A stretch of 64,000 nucleotides of DNA, taken from CAVQBP01 sp963710745. Lineage in GTDB: Bacteria; Bacteroidota; Ignavibacteria; Ignavibacteriales; Ignavibacteriaceae. The notes under the pieces were generated by a model. It was not told the origin of the DNA. It saw only the letters and a list, made by a program, of their open reading frames with translations, and did not search any database. Positions 17,123 through 26,235 of this stretch are shown piece after piece; the stretch's first letter is position 1, and each line of letters begins with the position of its first letter. The translations under genes were made by a program, and so were the position numbers. The DNA lies in contig CAVQBP010000023.1 of NCBI GenBank assembly GCA_963710745.1, forward strand, positions 1-64,000. The letters are read 5' to 3'.

Positions 17123-18550
17123 TCATAGCTTTACTATCTCTTCTTTGAGCAATTTTCTTTTACTTTTCTTTTTAGCGTAAATGTAAAGACCAATACCAAC
17201 ACTCATATTAAGGGCAAGAGAAATTAAAACCGTCGAATAAAAAGTGAAAGTATCCTTTACATCTTCTCCAGGGATAAGAGCTAAAAATAAGGATATTCCA
17301 ACCACAAGAAATCCGACAATACCAGCAGCCATTGCGTTTTTTTGACCTCCGGGAAGGTTTATTTTTCCACGATATTTCTTGTCGATCTCAAATTTAACAA
17401 CCGAGGCAAAGATATACAGATATGGTATAAGAGAAGAAACTATCTCCAAGCTAACGAGTATGTCATACACCTGTTTTGCCTTTTCTCCAAGTCCGGATAA
17501 AATCACAAAAAAAATGGTAACCGATGCTAAAGTGATTAAAGATATGTATGGAGTTCCAAATTTTGGATGCAGTTTTCCAAAAGCAGCAGGTAAATAACGA
17601 TCCAGACCTACTACAAACGGTAACCTTGCGGTAGCTGTTAACCAAACACTCATTTGACCAATAATCATCAAGACCAATAAAAGGGAAACGATTGAAGCCG
17701 ACAGGCCTGTTAACTGTTGTCCGGCTATATTTCCAATGCCGGTACTCACGGCATCCGGCATACCTGTAAGGCTGCTCAAATTATCAGACGGGAAACTTAA
17801 TAACAGCGAGAAAGCTGACAGGAAATACATACAACTAATAATTATACCGCTTATCACAATAGCCCGCGGAATAGTTCTGGAAGCATTTTTAACTTCACCG
17901 CCAAGCATTGAAGCACTTTCCAGCCCGGCAAACATATAAACTACGGTAGATAGAAAAACAAAATCTTTTATATTACTTATACCTGGAACCCAATTACTAA
18001 AACTCATATCTGTTGCAGAACCAAACTTAATCAGGCTGATAAAACCAACCGCAATAATTACTGCAACAACAACATAAGTAGCTGAAACACTGATTTTATT
18101 TAATACAGAAGATTTTTTTAAACCTTTGATGTTTAGAATTAAGATTAACATTATTGCTGCAATAGATATTGCACTATGAACTAATCCATTACCACTGTAT
18201 CCTTTAAATGCCGGAATGATAAGTAATGCTTGTGCAGAGGCGAAAAAAAGGAGACTGGGAAAGTAAGCCAGGTTGGATGTCCAATAAGTCCAGGCGGTTA
18301 TATATCCGTGAAAATCACCAAACGCATTTTTTGACCAGATATAGATCCCACCCTCTTCGGGATACCGCTTTCCGAGATCAGTAACCGTTAAGCCCATAGG
18401 AATAAAAAATATCACTAAGCTGATTATAAAATATATTACAATGCTTGGGCCTGCCGATGCTGCTATCGGCAGCATTCGGACACCGAAAATTGCCACGATA
18501 TAGAAAATCACGAGGTCGCGAAATCCAAGTACACGTTTAAGTTCTGTCAT
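17123..18550 (-). CDS. APC-superfamily amino-acid permease
   Basis: 475 residues with about twelve hydrophobic membrane segments and the APC signature layout: LGFRDLVIFYIVAIFGVRML and AASAGPS in helix 1, YPEEGGIYIWSKNAFG before helix 3, FAGLESASMLGGEVKNASRT in the helix 6/7 region, and LDRYLPAAFGKLHPKFGTP near helix 8. It most resembles the glutamate/GABA-type and related amino-acid antiporter branch, but the substrate cannot be fixed from sequence. It lies 86 bases downstream of a FIST-linked sensor kinase and upstream of four DUF6090-like genes. FIST domains are proposed amino-acid sensors, so uptake and sensing of the same compound is plausible (inference). Confidence 0.85.
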   Translation of the reverse strand: MTELKRVLGFRDLVIFYIVAIFGVRMLPIAASAGPSIVIYFIISLVIFFIPMGLTVTDLGKRYPEEGGIYIWSKNAFGDFHGYITAWTYWTSNLAYFPSLLFFASAQALLIIPAFKGYSGNGLVHSAISIAAIMLILILNIKGLKKSSVLNKISVSATYVVVAVIIAVGFISLIKFGSATDMSFSNWVPGISNIKDFVFLSTVVYMFAGLESASMLGGEVKNASRTIPRAIVISGIIISCMYFLSAFSLLLSFPSDNLSSLTGMPDAVSTGIGNIAGQQLTGLSASIVSLLLVLMIIGQMSVWLTATARLPFVVGLDRYLPAAFGKLHPKFGTPYISLITLASVTIFFVILSGLGEKAKQVYDILVSLEIVSSLIPYLYIFASVVKFEIDKKYRGKINLPGGQKNAMAAGIVGFLVVGISLFLALIPGEDVKDTFTFYSTVLISLALNMSVGIGLYIYAKKKSKRKLLKEEIVKL

Positions 18551-18635
18551 ATGGAATAACTCTTTGACAACGGCTTATTTACGTTTATTATGTTTCTCCT
18601 TTAATATTTTTTCCTTTTTTGAATTCAAGTAATGA

Positions 18636-20789
18636 TCATTTTGCGGATAACTGAATAATAAATTGAGTACCCTCACCTTCCTTCGTCTCAACCTTCAATT
18701 CACCGCCATGCACTTTGGTTATTATATCATAACTCAGGGATAAACCTAAACCTGTTCCTTCACCGGTTGGTTTCGTAGTGAAGAACGGCTGGAATATTTT
18801 ATCTATAATATTTTCCGGAATTCCGTTTCCGTTATCACCAATCTTTATTTCAGCTTTACCTTTAAGATTTTTTGTCGAAATTCTTAAAACAGGCGAAAAA
18901 TCATTATCGCTGTTTTTCCTTTTTCTTTCATAAGCCGCGTAGCATGCATTATTAATTATATTTAGAAAAACCCTGCTGATATCCTGAGGAACTACGTTTA
19001 TTTTTCCAATCGTTTCATCATAATCCTTCTCTATTGTTATGTTGAAATCTTGATTCTGCGCTCTCATTCCATGATAGGCAAGATTAACATATTGATCGAG
19101 CAAATCATTTATATCTGTTAAAGTTTTTTCACCTGAAGATCCTCTTGAATGAAGGAGCATTCCTTTTACAATAGAATCGGCACGTCTGCCGTGCTCGTTT
19201 ATTTTCTCAAGGTTAAGTTTCAAATCTTTAAGAATTGCAAGTATTTCTTCTTTATTATTATTCTCTAATTCCGTTTTTATTTCATCAAGTAATTCTTTTG
19301 AAAGCTCCGAAAAATTATTTACAAAATTCAGCGGATTTTTTATTTCGTGAGCTATTCCTGCCGTCAGTTCTCCAAGCGAAGCTAATTTCTCCGCATGAAT
19401 CAGCTGTGCTTGCGTTGATTTGAGTTCGCTTAAAGTTGTTTCGATTTTGTTTTTTGCTTCTTCAAGATTTTTAAAATCCTCATAACGCGCATAAGCAATT
19501 GAAAAAGCTTCGGCTAATGTTTTTACTAATTCAAGCTTTTCCTCTGTAAGCGGAGAGGTATCCCCCACGTAAAGCATACCCTGTGCAAAAGGAACGAAAT
19601 GCAGGTTTAATGATTCGGGAGGATTTGCAGAACCCTGGTAAGTTTCAACATTTTGAACCTGTCCGAGGTCGATCATGGATTTTGTCCAGTTGATAAACTT
19701 CTGTTTGTCCCAATGTTCCTGGTAGACTTTTTTCTTCCGCCAGTGTTCTACGTTATTAATTGTCAGGTCATTAGCATCAAAAGATAAATTCAATACACCC
19801 AGGGCTTTTCCAGCCGGCGTAGTTAAATAGACACGTACTTTCTCCTCGGCTTCATCCACAATAAAAACTCCGCAGCGGATAAACGGGACTTCAAGTGTTT
19901 TCAGTTCACGCCAGATTACCGGGGTTATACGATTCAGATCTTCGGATGTACGCATACTTGCTATTTCACCCCGTACACGATCCAAAGAGGCTTGTTTAAC
20001 TGCTTCACGGGCCTGAGCCTCTGCCCGCTGAATATCTTTAAACCTGCTGTAAGCTAGTGTAAACACTTTATGAAAACGCTTGAATATTTCAATCGCAGAA
20101 TCAGGCAGCTTTTTATAACTTGTAATTCCTAAACCGCCTAAACCCATTGAATAAAAATTGTATTGACCTAAGGATGCCTCATCAAGAAGCGGATCAGGAA
20201 ATTGATTATCTTTTTTTCTGTATTCACGAAATTTATTCAGTTCATCACCTTCCATAATCCCCCCGTAAAATGTACCGGCGGATTTTTTCATTGCCAGAAC
20301 CATTTCATTAACTTTCGGGTGTTTGTCATACTCTGTTTCTTCTACAGCACCTTTACCGTATGCAGTAAAATACTGGTAATTTAGATATGTGCCGGTTTTC
20401 TCATTTATAATGACTGTCTGAATATTCCGTATATCTTTCAAACCAAGTATTCCGAGCTGCTCAGAAATAATTTTACAAACTTCAACCATATCAGCAGGTT
20501 TCTTCATACCCATTGCAACTGCCCTTACTCTTTCAAGCGAGGCTTCAATTTCAAGTTCGCGGTTCTGGTCTTCAACTGCTTTGCGTTTTTGTTCAAGCTC
20601 TTCAATTGTTTCTTCGAGTAGAATTGCGGTTGTCTTTTTTACTTTTTCCGTTCTCTCAAGTTTAAATGCTGTTATTTCGAATTCTTTATCAGCATCCTTT
20701 ACAGCTTTTACCAGGTTATCTTTCTGTTCAGCATCCAGTTTTTCGGATTGCCGGATAATCTCTAATATATTTTGAAGTTTTTGGTTCAT
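18636..20789 (-). CDS. Cytoplasmic sensor histidine kinase with tandem sensor modules
   Basis: 717 residues, no signal peptide or membrane helix. Long N-terminal coiled coil (1-80), sensor module 1 (ERVRAVAMGMKKPADMVEV, to about residue 265), adaptor module 2 (DRVRGEIASMRTSEDLNRIT to AYARYEDF, with HFVPFAQGMLYVGDTSPL), coiled coil, HisKA with GIAHEIKNPLNF (His near residue 480), and HATPase with INNACYAAY, DNGNGIP and GTGLGLSLS. Its ATG is 8 bases after the stop of the FIST gene at 20798-21943, so kinase and FIST are almost certainly one operon. The FIST protein may feed its signal to this kinase (inference). Confidence 0.9.
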   Translation of the reverse strand: MNQKLQNILEIIRQSEKLDAEQKDNLVKAVKDADKEFEITAFKLERTEKVKKTTAILLEETIEELEQKRKAVEDQNRELEIEASLERVRAVAMGMKKPADMVEVCKIISEQLGILGLKDIRNIQTVIINEKTGTYLNYQYFTAYGKGAVEETEYDKHPKVNEMVLAMKKSAGTFYGGIMEGDELNKFREYRKKDNQFPDPLLDEASLGQYNFYSMGLGGLGITSYKKLPDSAIEIFKRFHKVFTLAYSRFKDIQRAEAQAREAVKQASLDRVRGEIASMRTSEDLNRITPVIWRELKTLEVPFIRCGVFIVDEAEEKVRVYLTTPAGKALGVLNLSFDANDLTINNVEHWRKKKVYQEHWDKQKFINWTKSMIDLGQVQNVETYQGSANPPESLNLHFVPFAQGMLYVGDTSPLTEEKLELVKTLAEAFSIAYARYEDFKNLEEAKNKIETTLSELKSTQAQLIHAEKLASLGELTAGIAHEIKNPLNFVNNFSELSKELLDEIKTELENNNKEEILAILKDLKLNLEKINEHGRRADSIVKGMLLHSRGSSGEKTLTDINDLLDQYVNLAYHGMRAQNQDFNITIEKDYDETIGKINVVPQDISRVFLNIINNACYAAYERKRKNSDNDFSPVLRISTKNLKGKAEIKIGDNGNGIPENIIDKIFQPFFTTKPTGEGTGLGLSLSYDIITKVHGGELKVETKEGEGTQFIIQLSAK

Positions 20790-20797
20790 TTAAGGTT

Positions 20798-21943
20798 TTA
20801 TTTCTCTTTCAATGCAACACAGCAGGCGGTTAGATTGTGTAAATCATTGTTGCCGTCAGTCGCCCTGGCTATTTCACCATAACTAAAAAATCCGGCCATC
20901 GGAGCATTCCAGACTTTATGTATTTCCTCAATTTCTTTCCCCATCATAGGTCCCAACGACATTAAACGTCCGGCACAGCTAAATAGAATTACAACGTCAG
21001 CATTTGGCATTTCAGTTTCTTTCAATTCATTAAGTCCTTTAACAACTTTCTCAATAACATCGAGATCCGGCGGCAATGAAAACCTTACTTTGGAACCTTG
21101 AGGAACTTTACCGCCGCAATAGAATGATCCATCATTCCAATCAATTAATAATCCTGGACGCATGACCGGTGTGCCTCTTTCACGCTGTAACTGAAGCGGA
21201 AAATTTGTGGCAATCAATTCAGCAGCCGATTTCTGCTGGTTTTCTTCAGTCAATTCATCTAATCCGCCGTATTTTTTTGTTAGTTCAAGTACTGAAACAC
21301 CATCAACAGTAAAAACGTGGTTCCCCTCGCTTTTTGTAACACTTTTGGGTGTCCCCGCAGCTTTCCAACCGTGAGTGGCTCTTCCCTTAATAATGATTTT
21401 GTCTTCATCTAAAACTAAAGCAACAACTCCGTGACTGCTGGAATTGCCGTTTGTAAATACAAACTGTTCTGAAAAATTATAATCGTCGCCTGCCAATCCG
21501 CCAAATATGTTTACTTCTTTACCAAGAACATTTTCAAATCCCGTGATCATCTCTTCAGCATCAGTTTTAAGATCACTGCTTGCAATTAAAAATGCCGGTT
21601 TTGCAAACTTTTCGAGTGATCTTTTTACTATTGATTCTGCAGCTTTACTAAAATTTCTATCCTGAAATTCTTCAAATAATATTGTGAAATATTCAGGCTT
21701 GATATCCAACAAAATAATCGCAATGGAATTTTTTTCAATTTCATCATTAATAAATTCACCATTTGAAGTCGCTCCAAATATGGCAAGCCCTCTCTTATCA
21801 AGGAGATTACAAATTCCTTCACGATCCTGACTGATTGATAAAAAGACAATGGCAAGAGTTGGCTTAAATTCGTCCTGCATACATTTATCAAGTTCGGTTT
21901 GTATTTCTTCCGGCGATTTCCCTTTTATTGATTTTGCTTTCAT
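20798..21943 (-). CDS. FIST-domain sensory protein
   Basis: 381 residues, cytoplasmic. FIST_N covers about residues 25-215 (ALAIFGATSNGEFI-like core, IFGGLAGDDYNF) and FIST_C about 220-375 (GRATHGWKAAG, VTKSEGNHVFTVDGVSVLEL, FSCAGRLMSLGP, APMAGFFSYGEIA). FIST domains are proposed small-ligand sensors, with amino acids suggested (established literature). Third of three tandem FIST genes and the one directly coupled to the sensor kinase at 18636. Start MKAKSIKGKSPEEI is identical to the next copy; the roughly 80 bases upstream are also conserved between the two copies, showing that the duplicated unit included the leader. Confidence 0.92.
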   Translation of the reverse strand: MKAKSIKGKSPEEIQTELDKCMQDEFKPTLAIVFLSISQDREGICNLLDKRGLAIFGATSNGEFINDEIEKNSIAIILLDIKPEYFTILFEEFQDRNFSKAAESIVKRSLEKFAKPAFLIASSDLKTDAEEMITGFENVLGKEVNIFGGLAGDDYNFSEQFVFTNGNSSSHGVVALVLDEDKIIIKGRATHGWKAAGTPKSVTKSEGNHVFTVDGVSVLELTKKYGGLDELTEENQQKSAAELIATNFPLQLQRERGTPVMRPGLLIDWNDGSFYCGGKVPQGSKVRFSLPPDLDVIEKVVKGLNELKETEMPNADVVILFSCAGRLMSLGPMMGKEIEEIHKVWNAPMAGFFSYGEIARATDGNNDLHNLTACCVALKEK

Positions 21944-22008
21944 TACTACCTTATCTTATTATTTAAGTACTTTTATAAGCTTGTCGATGTGTGACTGAGT
22001 CTTTATGA

Positions 22009-22040
22009 GTGTCATCCTTTGATAAACTCAGAGATGACAC
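22009..22040. repeat. Hairpin downstream of FIST gene
   Basis: Perfect 8-bp inverted repeat GTGTCATC (22009-22016) and GATGACAC (22033-22040), lying between two FIST genes. It belongs to the TGTCATCC/GGATGACA type of interspersed repeat also seen at 23242-23311, 37510-37640 and 58380-58440. It could attenuate or stabilise the polycistronic message; no T-run follows it. Confidence 0.55.
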
Positions 22041-23203
22041 TATTTTTCTTTTAATGCCACCACGCAACATGCATTATTGTGATATTCATTCTTACCGGTT
22101 TTAGCTTTTCCATATTCACCATAGGTAAAGAAACCTGCCATGGGCGCATTCCAGATTTTTTGCACCTGCTCTATCTCCTCCTTTACTACCATCCCAAACG
22201 CTAAATGCCTGCTCACACATGAAAACATGATAAGTGCATCGGCTTCTTGTTGTGGGTCATCTTTAATGGTTTTACAGTCTGCAACCACTTTTTCAATGGA
22301 ATCAAAATCAGGCGGCATGGAAAATTTAATTTTTGAACCCTGAGGCACTCTTCCGGAACAAATCAGTGAACGGTCTTCCTTGTTGGCGAACATGGCTGTA
22401 CGTATAACGGGATCTGCATTTTCCCTTTCCAGTTCCAGTGGATAATACCATGAGCTCAGGAAGGTCGTGATGTCCGTTTCCACATCCTCTTTGATATCAA
22501 CACCCAGGTAATTCATCAATATATCCAGCGCTGGTTTATCGTCAATGGTATATACGGTATTACCTTCACTTTTTGTAACTGTTTTTGTGGTGCCAATAGC
22601 CTTCCACCCGCAGGTAGCTATACCCTTCACATCTATTTTATCTTCATCAATAATCAGCGCTACAAGTGCAGAGTCTTTACTCTTTCCGCTGGTAAAAACA
22701 AAAGTTGATTTGAGTTCCAGATCATCGCCGGCCTTGCCGCCAAATATGGTTACTTCCCTGCCTCCGGGCGTGGAAGATTTTTCAAACTCTTGTATAATGC
22801 CTTCAACAAATGGTTCACCATCCATTGAGACTCCGCTGTTTGCTATTATAAACGCAGGGTGGACAAAGGTTTGTTTCCCTATGATAGCCAATTTGCTTAC
22901 GTCTTCGAAAGCGGTCTCCTGGCTTGTTTCAAGAAATGCCATTTTAAAATAAGACGGATTCATGTCGAGCAAAATCATAACAATGCTGCCTTCTTCAATT
23001 TCGCCATCAATAAATTCTCCGGCAGTGGTAGCACCAAATATTTGAATGCCTTTTTCGTCGAGTAATTTAGAGATTGCTTGTATATCTTGTTTAACTGAGA
23101 GGAATACAATGGCTAAAGTTGGCTTAAAGTCGTCAGCCATGCTTTCGGTTAATGCAGAACTAATCTCTTCAGGTGATTTCCCTTTTATTGATTTTGCTTT
23201 CAT
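22040..23203 (-). CDS. FIST-domain sensory protein
   Basis: 387 residues, second of the three tandem FIST genes. FIST_N (IQIFGATTAGEFIDGEIE, IFGGKAGDDLELKS) and FIST_C (GIATCGWKAIG, VTKSEGNTVYTIDDKPALD, FSCVSRHLAFGM, APMAGFFTYGEYG) are complete. A Cys replaces the usual His in the HGWK motif (CGWK), which may alter the ligand pocket. It ends with the C-rich tail NNACCVVALKEK found in this set. No output domain, so it must act through a partner, most likely a kinase such as 18636-20789. Confidence 0.92.
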   Translation of the reverse strand: MKAKSIKGKSPEEISSALTESMADDFKPTLAIVFLSVKQDIQAISKLLDEKGIQIFGATTAGEFIDGEIEEGSIVMILLDMNPSYFKMAFLETSQETAFEDVSKLAIIGKQTFVHPAFIIANSGVSMDGEPFVEGIIQEFEKSSTPGGREVTIFGGKAGDDLELKSTFVFTSGKSKDSALVALIIDEDKIDVKGIATCGWKAIGTTKTVTKSEGNTVYTIDDKPALDILMNYLGVDIKEDVETDITTFLSSWYYPLELERENADPVIRTAMFANKEDRSLICSGRVPQGSKIKFSMPPDFDSIEKVVADCKTIKDDPQQEADALIMFSCVSRHLAFGMVVKEEIEQVQKIWNAPMAGFFTYGEYGKAKTGKNEYHNNACCVVALKEK

Positions 23204-23241
23204 TACTACCTTTTATTATTAGTTAAGTGCTTTTATAAGCT

Positions 23242-23311
23242 TGTCGAAGTATGACATAATTTTTTGTCATCCTTCGACAGAGTTTATCCTGAGTTTAATG
23301 AAGGACTCAGG
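23242..23311. repeat. Double hairpin between FIST genes
   Basis: A 15-bp stem with one mismatch (TGTCGAAGTATGACA at 23242-23256 with TGTCATCCTTCGACA at 23265-23279) is followed by a 7-bp stem (CCTGAGT 23288-23294, ACTCAGG 23305-23311). Both arms carry the TGTCAT/ATGACA ends of an interspersed repeat family. The position matches that of the hairpin at 22009-22040 relative to the next FIST gene. Confidence 0.6.
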
Positions 23312-23317
23312 ATGACA

Positions 23318-24457
23318 TTATTTTTCTTTCATCACTACAAAGCAGCAGGTATTGTTATGAAATTCCTGTCTTCCCTTCAATGATTTTCCTATTTCACCAA
23401 AGCAGAAGAGTCCGGTCATAGGAGTATTCCAGACTTTTTTAACTTCTTCTATTTCAACTGAAACCAAAGGACCCAAAGAGTAGAATCTGCTGACACATGA
23501 AAACATTATCATTGCCTCTGCATCAGGCAGGAATTCCTGTTTGAGATATCTGCTTTCCTCGGCTACCATTTCGATATTGTTGTTATCAGGCGGCAGTGAA
23601 AATCTGATTTTTGTTCCTCTTCTAACCGGACCCGCAAGCAATATAGATCTTTCTGTTTTATTGAGATATCTTATAGCACGAGTAATTGTGCTTCCATCAT
23701 CCCGGATCAATTGGATGGGATCTATATTCCCGACATTATGGATTAGCTCATCTTCGGGAAAATCGTCCAATGAAATGCCGAGGAATTTTACCATAATATC
23801 CAGAGCCGGTTCATCATCAATAGAATAAACCTTAGCATCTTCACAGTCAGTGATTGTTCTTACTGTCCCGATCGGCTTCCACCCGTGAGTAGCAAGACCG
23901 GTTAACTGCACTTTATCATTATCAAAAATTAACGCGATAATTCCATCCCGGGTTGATTTATTATTTGTAAACAAATGAGTTTCCGTACCGCGCAGTTCAT
24001 CACCTGCAATTCCGCCGAATATGATTGATTCTTTGCCGGCAGCATCATTTATTCCTTTAATGATAGTTTCCCCGTCAATCATTGAACCCCCTGCCGTAAC
24101 CACAAAAGCAGGATTGGAAAAATTATCTGAACCGGCTCTTCCGATTTCCAATGCAGTTTTAAGTTTACTTTTACCTTTTCTTTCTTCAAGATGAATTATA
24201 AAATTATCCCTGTTTACATCAAGCAGTAAAATAGTAATTGATTCCTTTTCCAGTTCACCGTCAATAAATTCTCCCGCGGCTGTTGAACCGAAAACAGCAA
24301 TATCTTTTTCATCAAGAATTTTGCAAACATCATCCCGGTTAAGTTTTACAGATAAAAAAACAACAGCCAAAGCAGGTTTGAAACCATCTGCCATACTTTC
24401 CTTTAAAGCAGTCCTGATTTCTTCCAGTGAACTGCCTTTTAATGATTTTGCATTCAT
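23318..24457 (-). CDS. FIST-domain sensory protein
   Basis: Start placed at ATG 24457 (MNAKSLKGSSLEEI), which aligns with MKAKSIKGKSPEEI of the other two copies; an in-frame start at 24505 would add 16 unrelated residues. About 379 residues with FIST_N (IAVFGSTAAGEFIDGELE, IFGGIAGDELRG) and FIST_C (GLATHGWKPIG, YSIDDEPALDIM, FSCVSRFYSLGP, TPMTGLFCFGEIG). First of the FIST trio in transcription order and the most diverged. The 296 bases upstream, to the DUF6090-like gene, contain one CCTGCC/GGCAGG interspersed palindrome (24514-24534) and nothing else I recognise. Confidence 0.9.
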   Translation of the reverse strand: MNAKSLKGSSLEEIRTALKESMADGFKPALAVVFLSVKLNRDDVCKILDEKDIAVFGSTAAGEFIDGELEKESITILLLDVNRDNFIIHLEERKGKSKLKTALEIGRAGSDNFSNPAFVVTAGGSMIDGETIIKGINDAAGKESIIFGGIAGDELRGTETHLFTNNKSTRDGIIALIFDNDKVQLTGLATHGWKPIGTVRTITDCEDAKVYSIDDEPALDIMVKFLGISLDDFPEDELIHNVGNIDPIQLIRDDGSTITRAIRYLNKTERSILLAGPVRRGTKIRFSLPPDNNNIEMVAEESRYLKQEFLPDAEAMIMFSCVSRFYSLGPLVSVEIEEVKKVWNTPMTGLFCFGEIGKSLKGRQEFHNNTCCFVVMKEK

Positions 24458-24753
24458 ATAATCTTTAAAATGTTGATAAATTATTTTTCTTTGGATGATT
24501 TGCAATATTAATATCTGCCCGGCAGGCAGGTTTTCGAGGTATATTATTGAAGAATTTTTGCATATTTATTTATCTTTATTAACTTAAAATATTATTTAGG
24601 CTGTTCATCTTCTCTGATATTTCTTTTATTTTTTCCTGAATAATATTTTAACTGTTTGACAGCATATATATCAGTAACATTTCTAATTGCCATAAGAGGG
24701 TTTAAAGAAATGCCTGTTCATCAACTTTAATCCTGTTATGAATCAAAAGTAAT

Positions 24754-25476
24754 TTATTCAAGCTCTTTATCAATAAGCTGAATTAAATGTTTAGTTGTTT
24801 CTTGTTGTTCGCGACAAAGCTTAAAGATATTTTCTGAAACCGCTTTTCTTATATGAAGTTGATTTTTTAACTGTAACTGTTTTTCGGGAGTAATTTTCTG
24901 ATTATTATCAGACCTTCTATTTGAGGTCAATCTAATATTTAAAGAATTATTAGAAACAAACGGACCAAATTGACTATCCACAATAAATAAATTATTATTG
25001 TTTATTACCTGGGTAACGTAATCTAATTGCTGATAATACCTAACTATTGAATTTTGTAGTCCGGGATTACGTATTAACCTTTTTTCTCCATTGTTATCCA
25101 TACTAATATAACTTGTTTTATTAGCTATGAACGTCCTGCGTTCCGATAAATCTTCCAGAAGAGAATTAAGCTTTTCTAAGGATAATGAAGAAGATAAAAA
25201 CATGGCTGCTGTATCAGCTTTTGCAATTTTAACTTCTTCAAACTTAAGCTGTTCATTTATTATTTCTTGCTGTAAAACTAAATCCGATCTTATGTTTTCT
25301 AAAGTATTTTTTTCGAGTTCACTATTTTGAATATTTTCTTTCCAGTTATTTACCTGTAGAGCGATTAGAATTCCGATAACAACAAGAAATATTTCACCGA
25401 CTGCATAACGCAGGTATGCCATAACTTTGTTTTCAGAAGCGAGTTTTTGGCGTATATTTCTAAAAATCCTTGTCAT
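24754..25476 (-). CDS. DUF6090-like single-pass membrane protein
   Basis: 240 residues with the same N-terminal signature as the four copies at 14038-17027 (FRNIRQKLASENKVMAYLRY, membrane helix AVGEIFLVVIGILIALQV, NNWKENIQN). The C-terminal 190 residues are helical and diverged. It stands alone upstream of the FIST trio, so DUF6090-like genes bracket the FIST-kinase-permease block (24754 on one side, 14038-17027 on the other). Function unknown. Confidence 0.85.
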   Translation of the reverse strand: MTRIFRNIRQKLASENKVMAYLRYAVGEIFLVVIGILIALQVNNWKENIQNSELEKNTLENIRSDLVLQQEIINEQLKFEEVKIAKADTAAMFLSSSLSLEKLNSLLEDLSERRTFIANKTSYISMDNNGEKRLIRNPGLQNSIVRYYQQLDYVTQVINNNNLFIVDSQFGPFVSNNSLNIRLTSNRRSDNNQKITPEKQLQLKNQLHIRKAVSENIFKLCREQQETTKHLIQLIDKELE

Positions 25477-26235
25477 TTTTTAATTTTTTCATGAAGATCT
25501 ACTTTGACTGATTTTGCTTTCATTGAAACTATTTTTCTTCTTGAATAATTTAATCTCAATAAGCAGCATTAAAGTTGAGAACGAATAATATGGTGGCAGT
25601 ATTGATATTTATCTTAATCAGATTTTATATAGCTCTAAATGATATTATTCATAGGTAAGGGAGTATACTGCAAACTTTGTCCGGAATGAGCACAAACTCT
25701 AAAAAATATAATAAACAGCACCTGAGACTAACGCTGTGTTCACAGGCACAATACTCCGTTTGTTCGATTCATGGTAAAATACCGGATTTTGAATTTTCCG
25801 CGATGTTATCATTAAACAATCTGCGCAAAGTGTAAGATTTGTAATAAAGCATTATTCCACAGATTAATAATTCCATACAATCCTGCAGAAAATTTCCGGT
25901 AATTTCTTCTTATAACACCTGGTCCAAATCTTATTTATTTCAATCAATATTATTTTTTTCAGCTATAATAATATCACAATTTATCATTTTGAAGGAGTAA
26001 TATTTTAACTTAAAAATAATGATCTATTACATAGAGTTCTTGTACTGTTTGCGCAATTATTATGAATTATTGCGCATACAGAGGAATTTTTAATGAAGAT
26101 TTAAGTCGAGCCATGTTTTTATTGTCCCAGTTCAGGAGGACAGATTTATGCAGTCGGTTCACCCCTAACGGCTCAGTTCTCCAAATCTGAGATTCAGCAG
26201 GAAAGCCGGTTCAGGACATCTGCAGCTAATCGTTC
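25477..26235. other. Long intergenic region with regulatory-like and fossil sequence
   Basis: About 760 bases without a credible gene. At 25499-25524 the minus strand reads MKAKSVK, matching the start of the FIST genes (16 bases of near identity to their start region), probably a fossil FIST start. At 26038-26070 lies a copy of the AraC-type site described separately. The core TGCGCAAT/ATTGCGCA (26049-26076) is also an inverted repeat. At 25812-25834 a related but shorter sequence appears in the opposite orientation. From about 26125 to 26229 there is GGTTCAGGA/CAGTTCTCC repeat material resembling that at 31690-31797, directly after the stop of the giant phosphatase gene. Confidence 0.5.
26038..26070 (-). 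promoter_or_regulatory. Copy of the AraC-type operator-like site (weaker second half)
   Basis: The first half (TCTTGTACTGTTTGCGCAAT on the plus strand) matches the sites at 46709, 47421 and 38724 almost base for base. The second half, expected 21 bp later, is degenerate. It is more than 500 bases from the nearest minus-strand start (25476), so it may be a leftover of a lost target gene or act at a distance. Confidence 0.4.
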
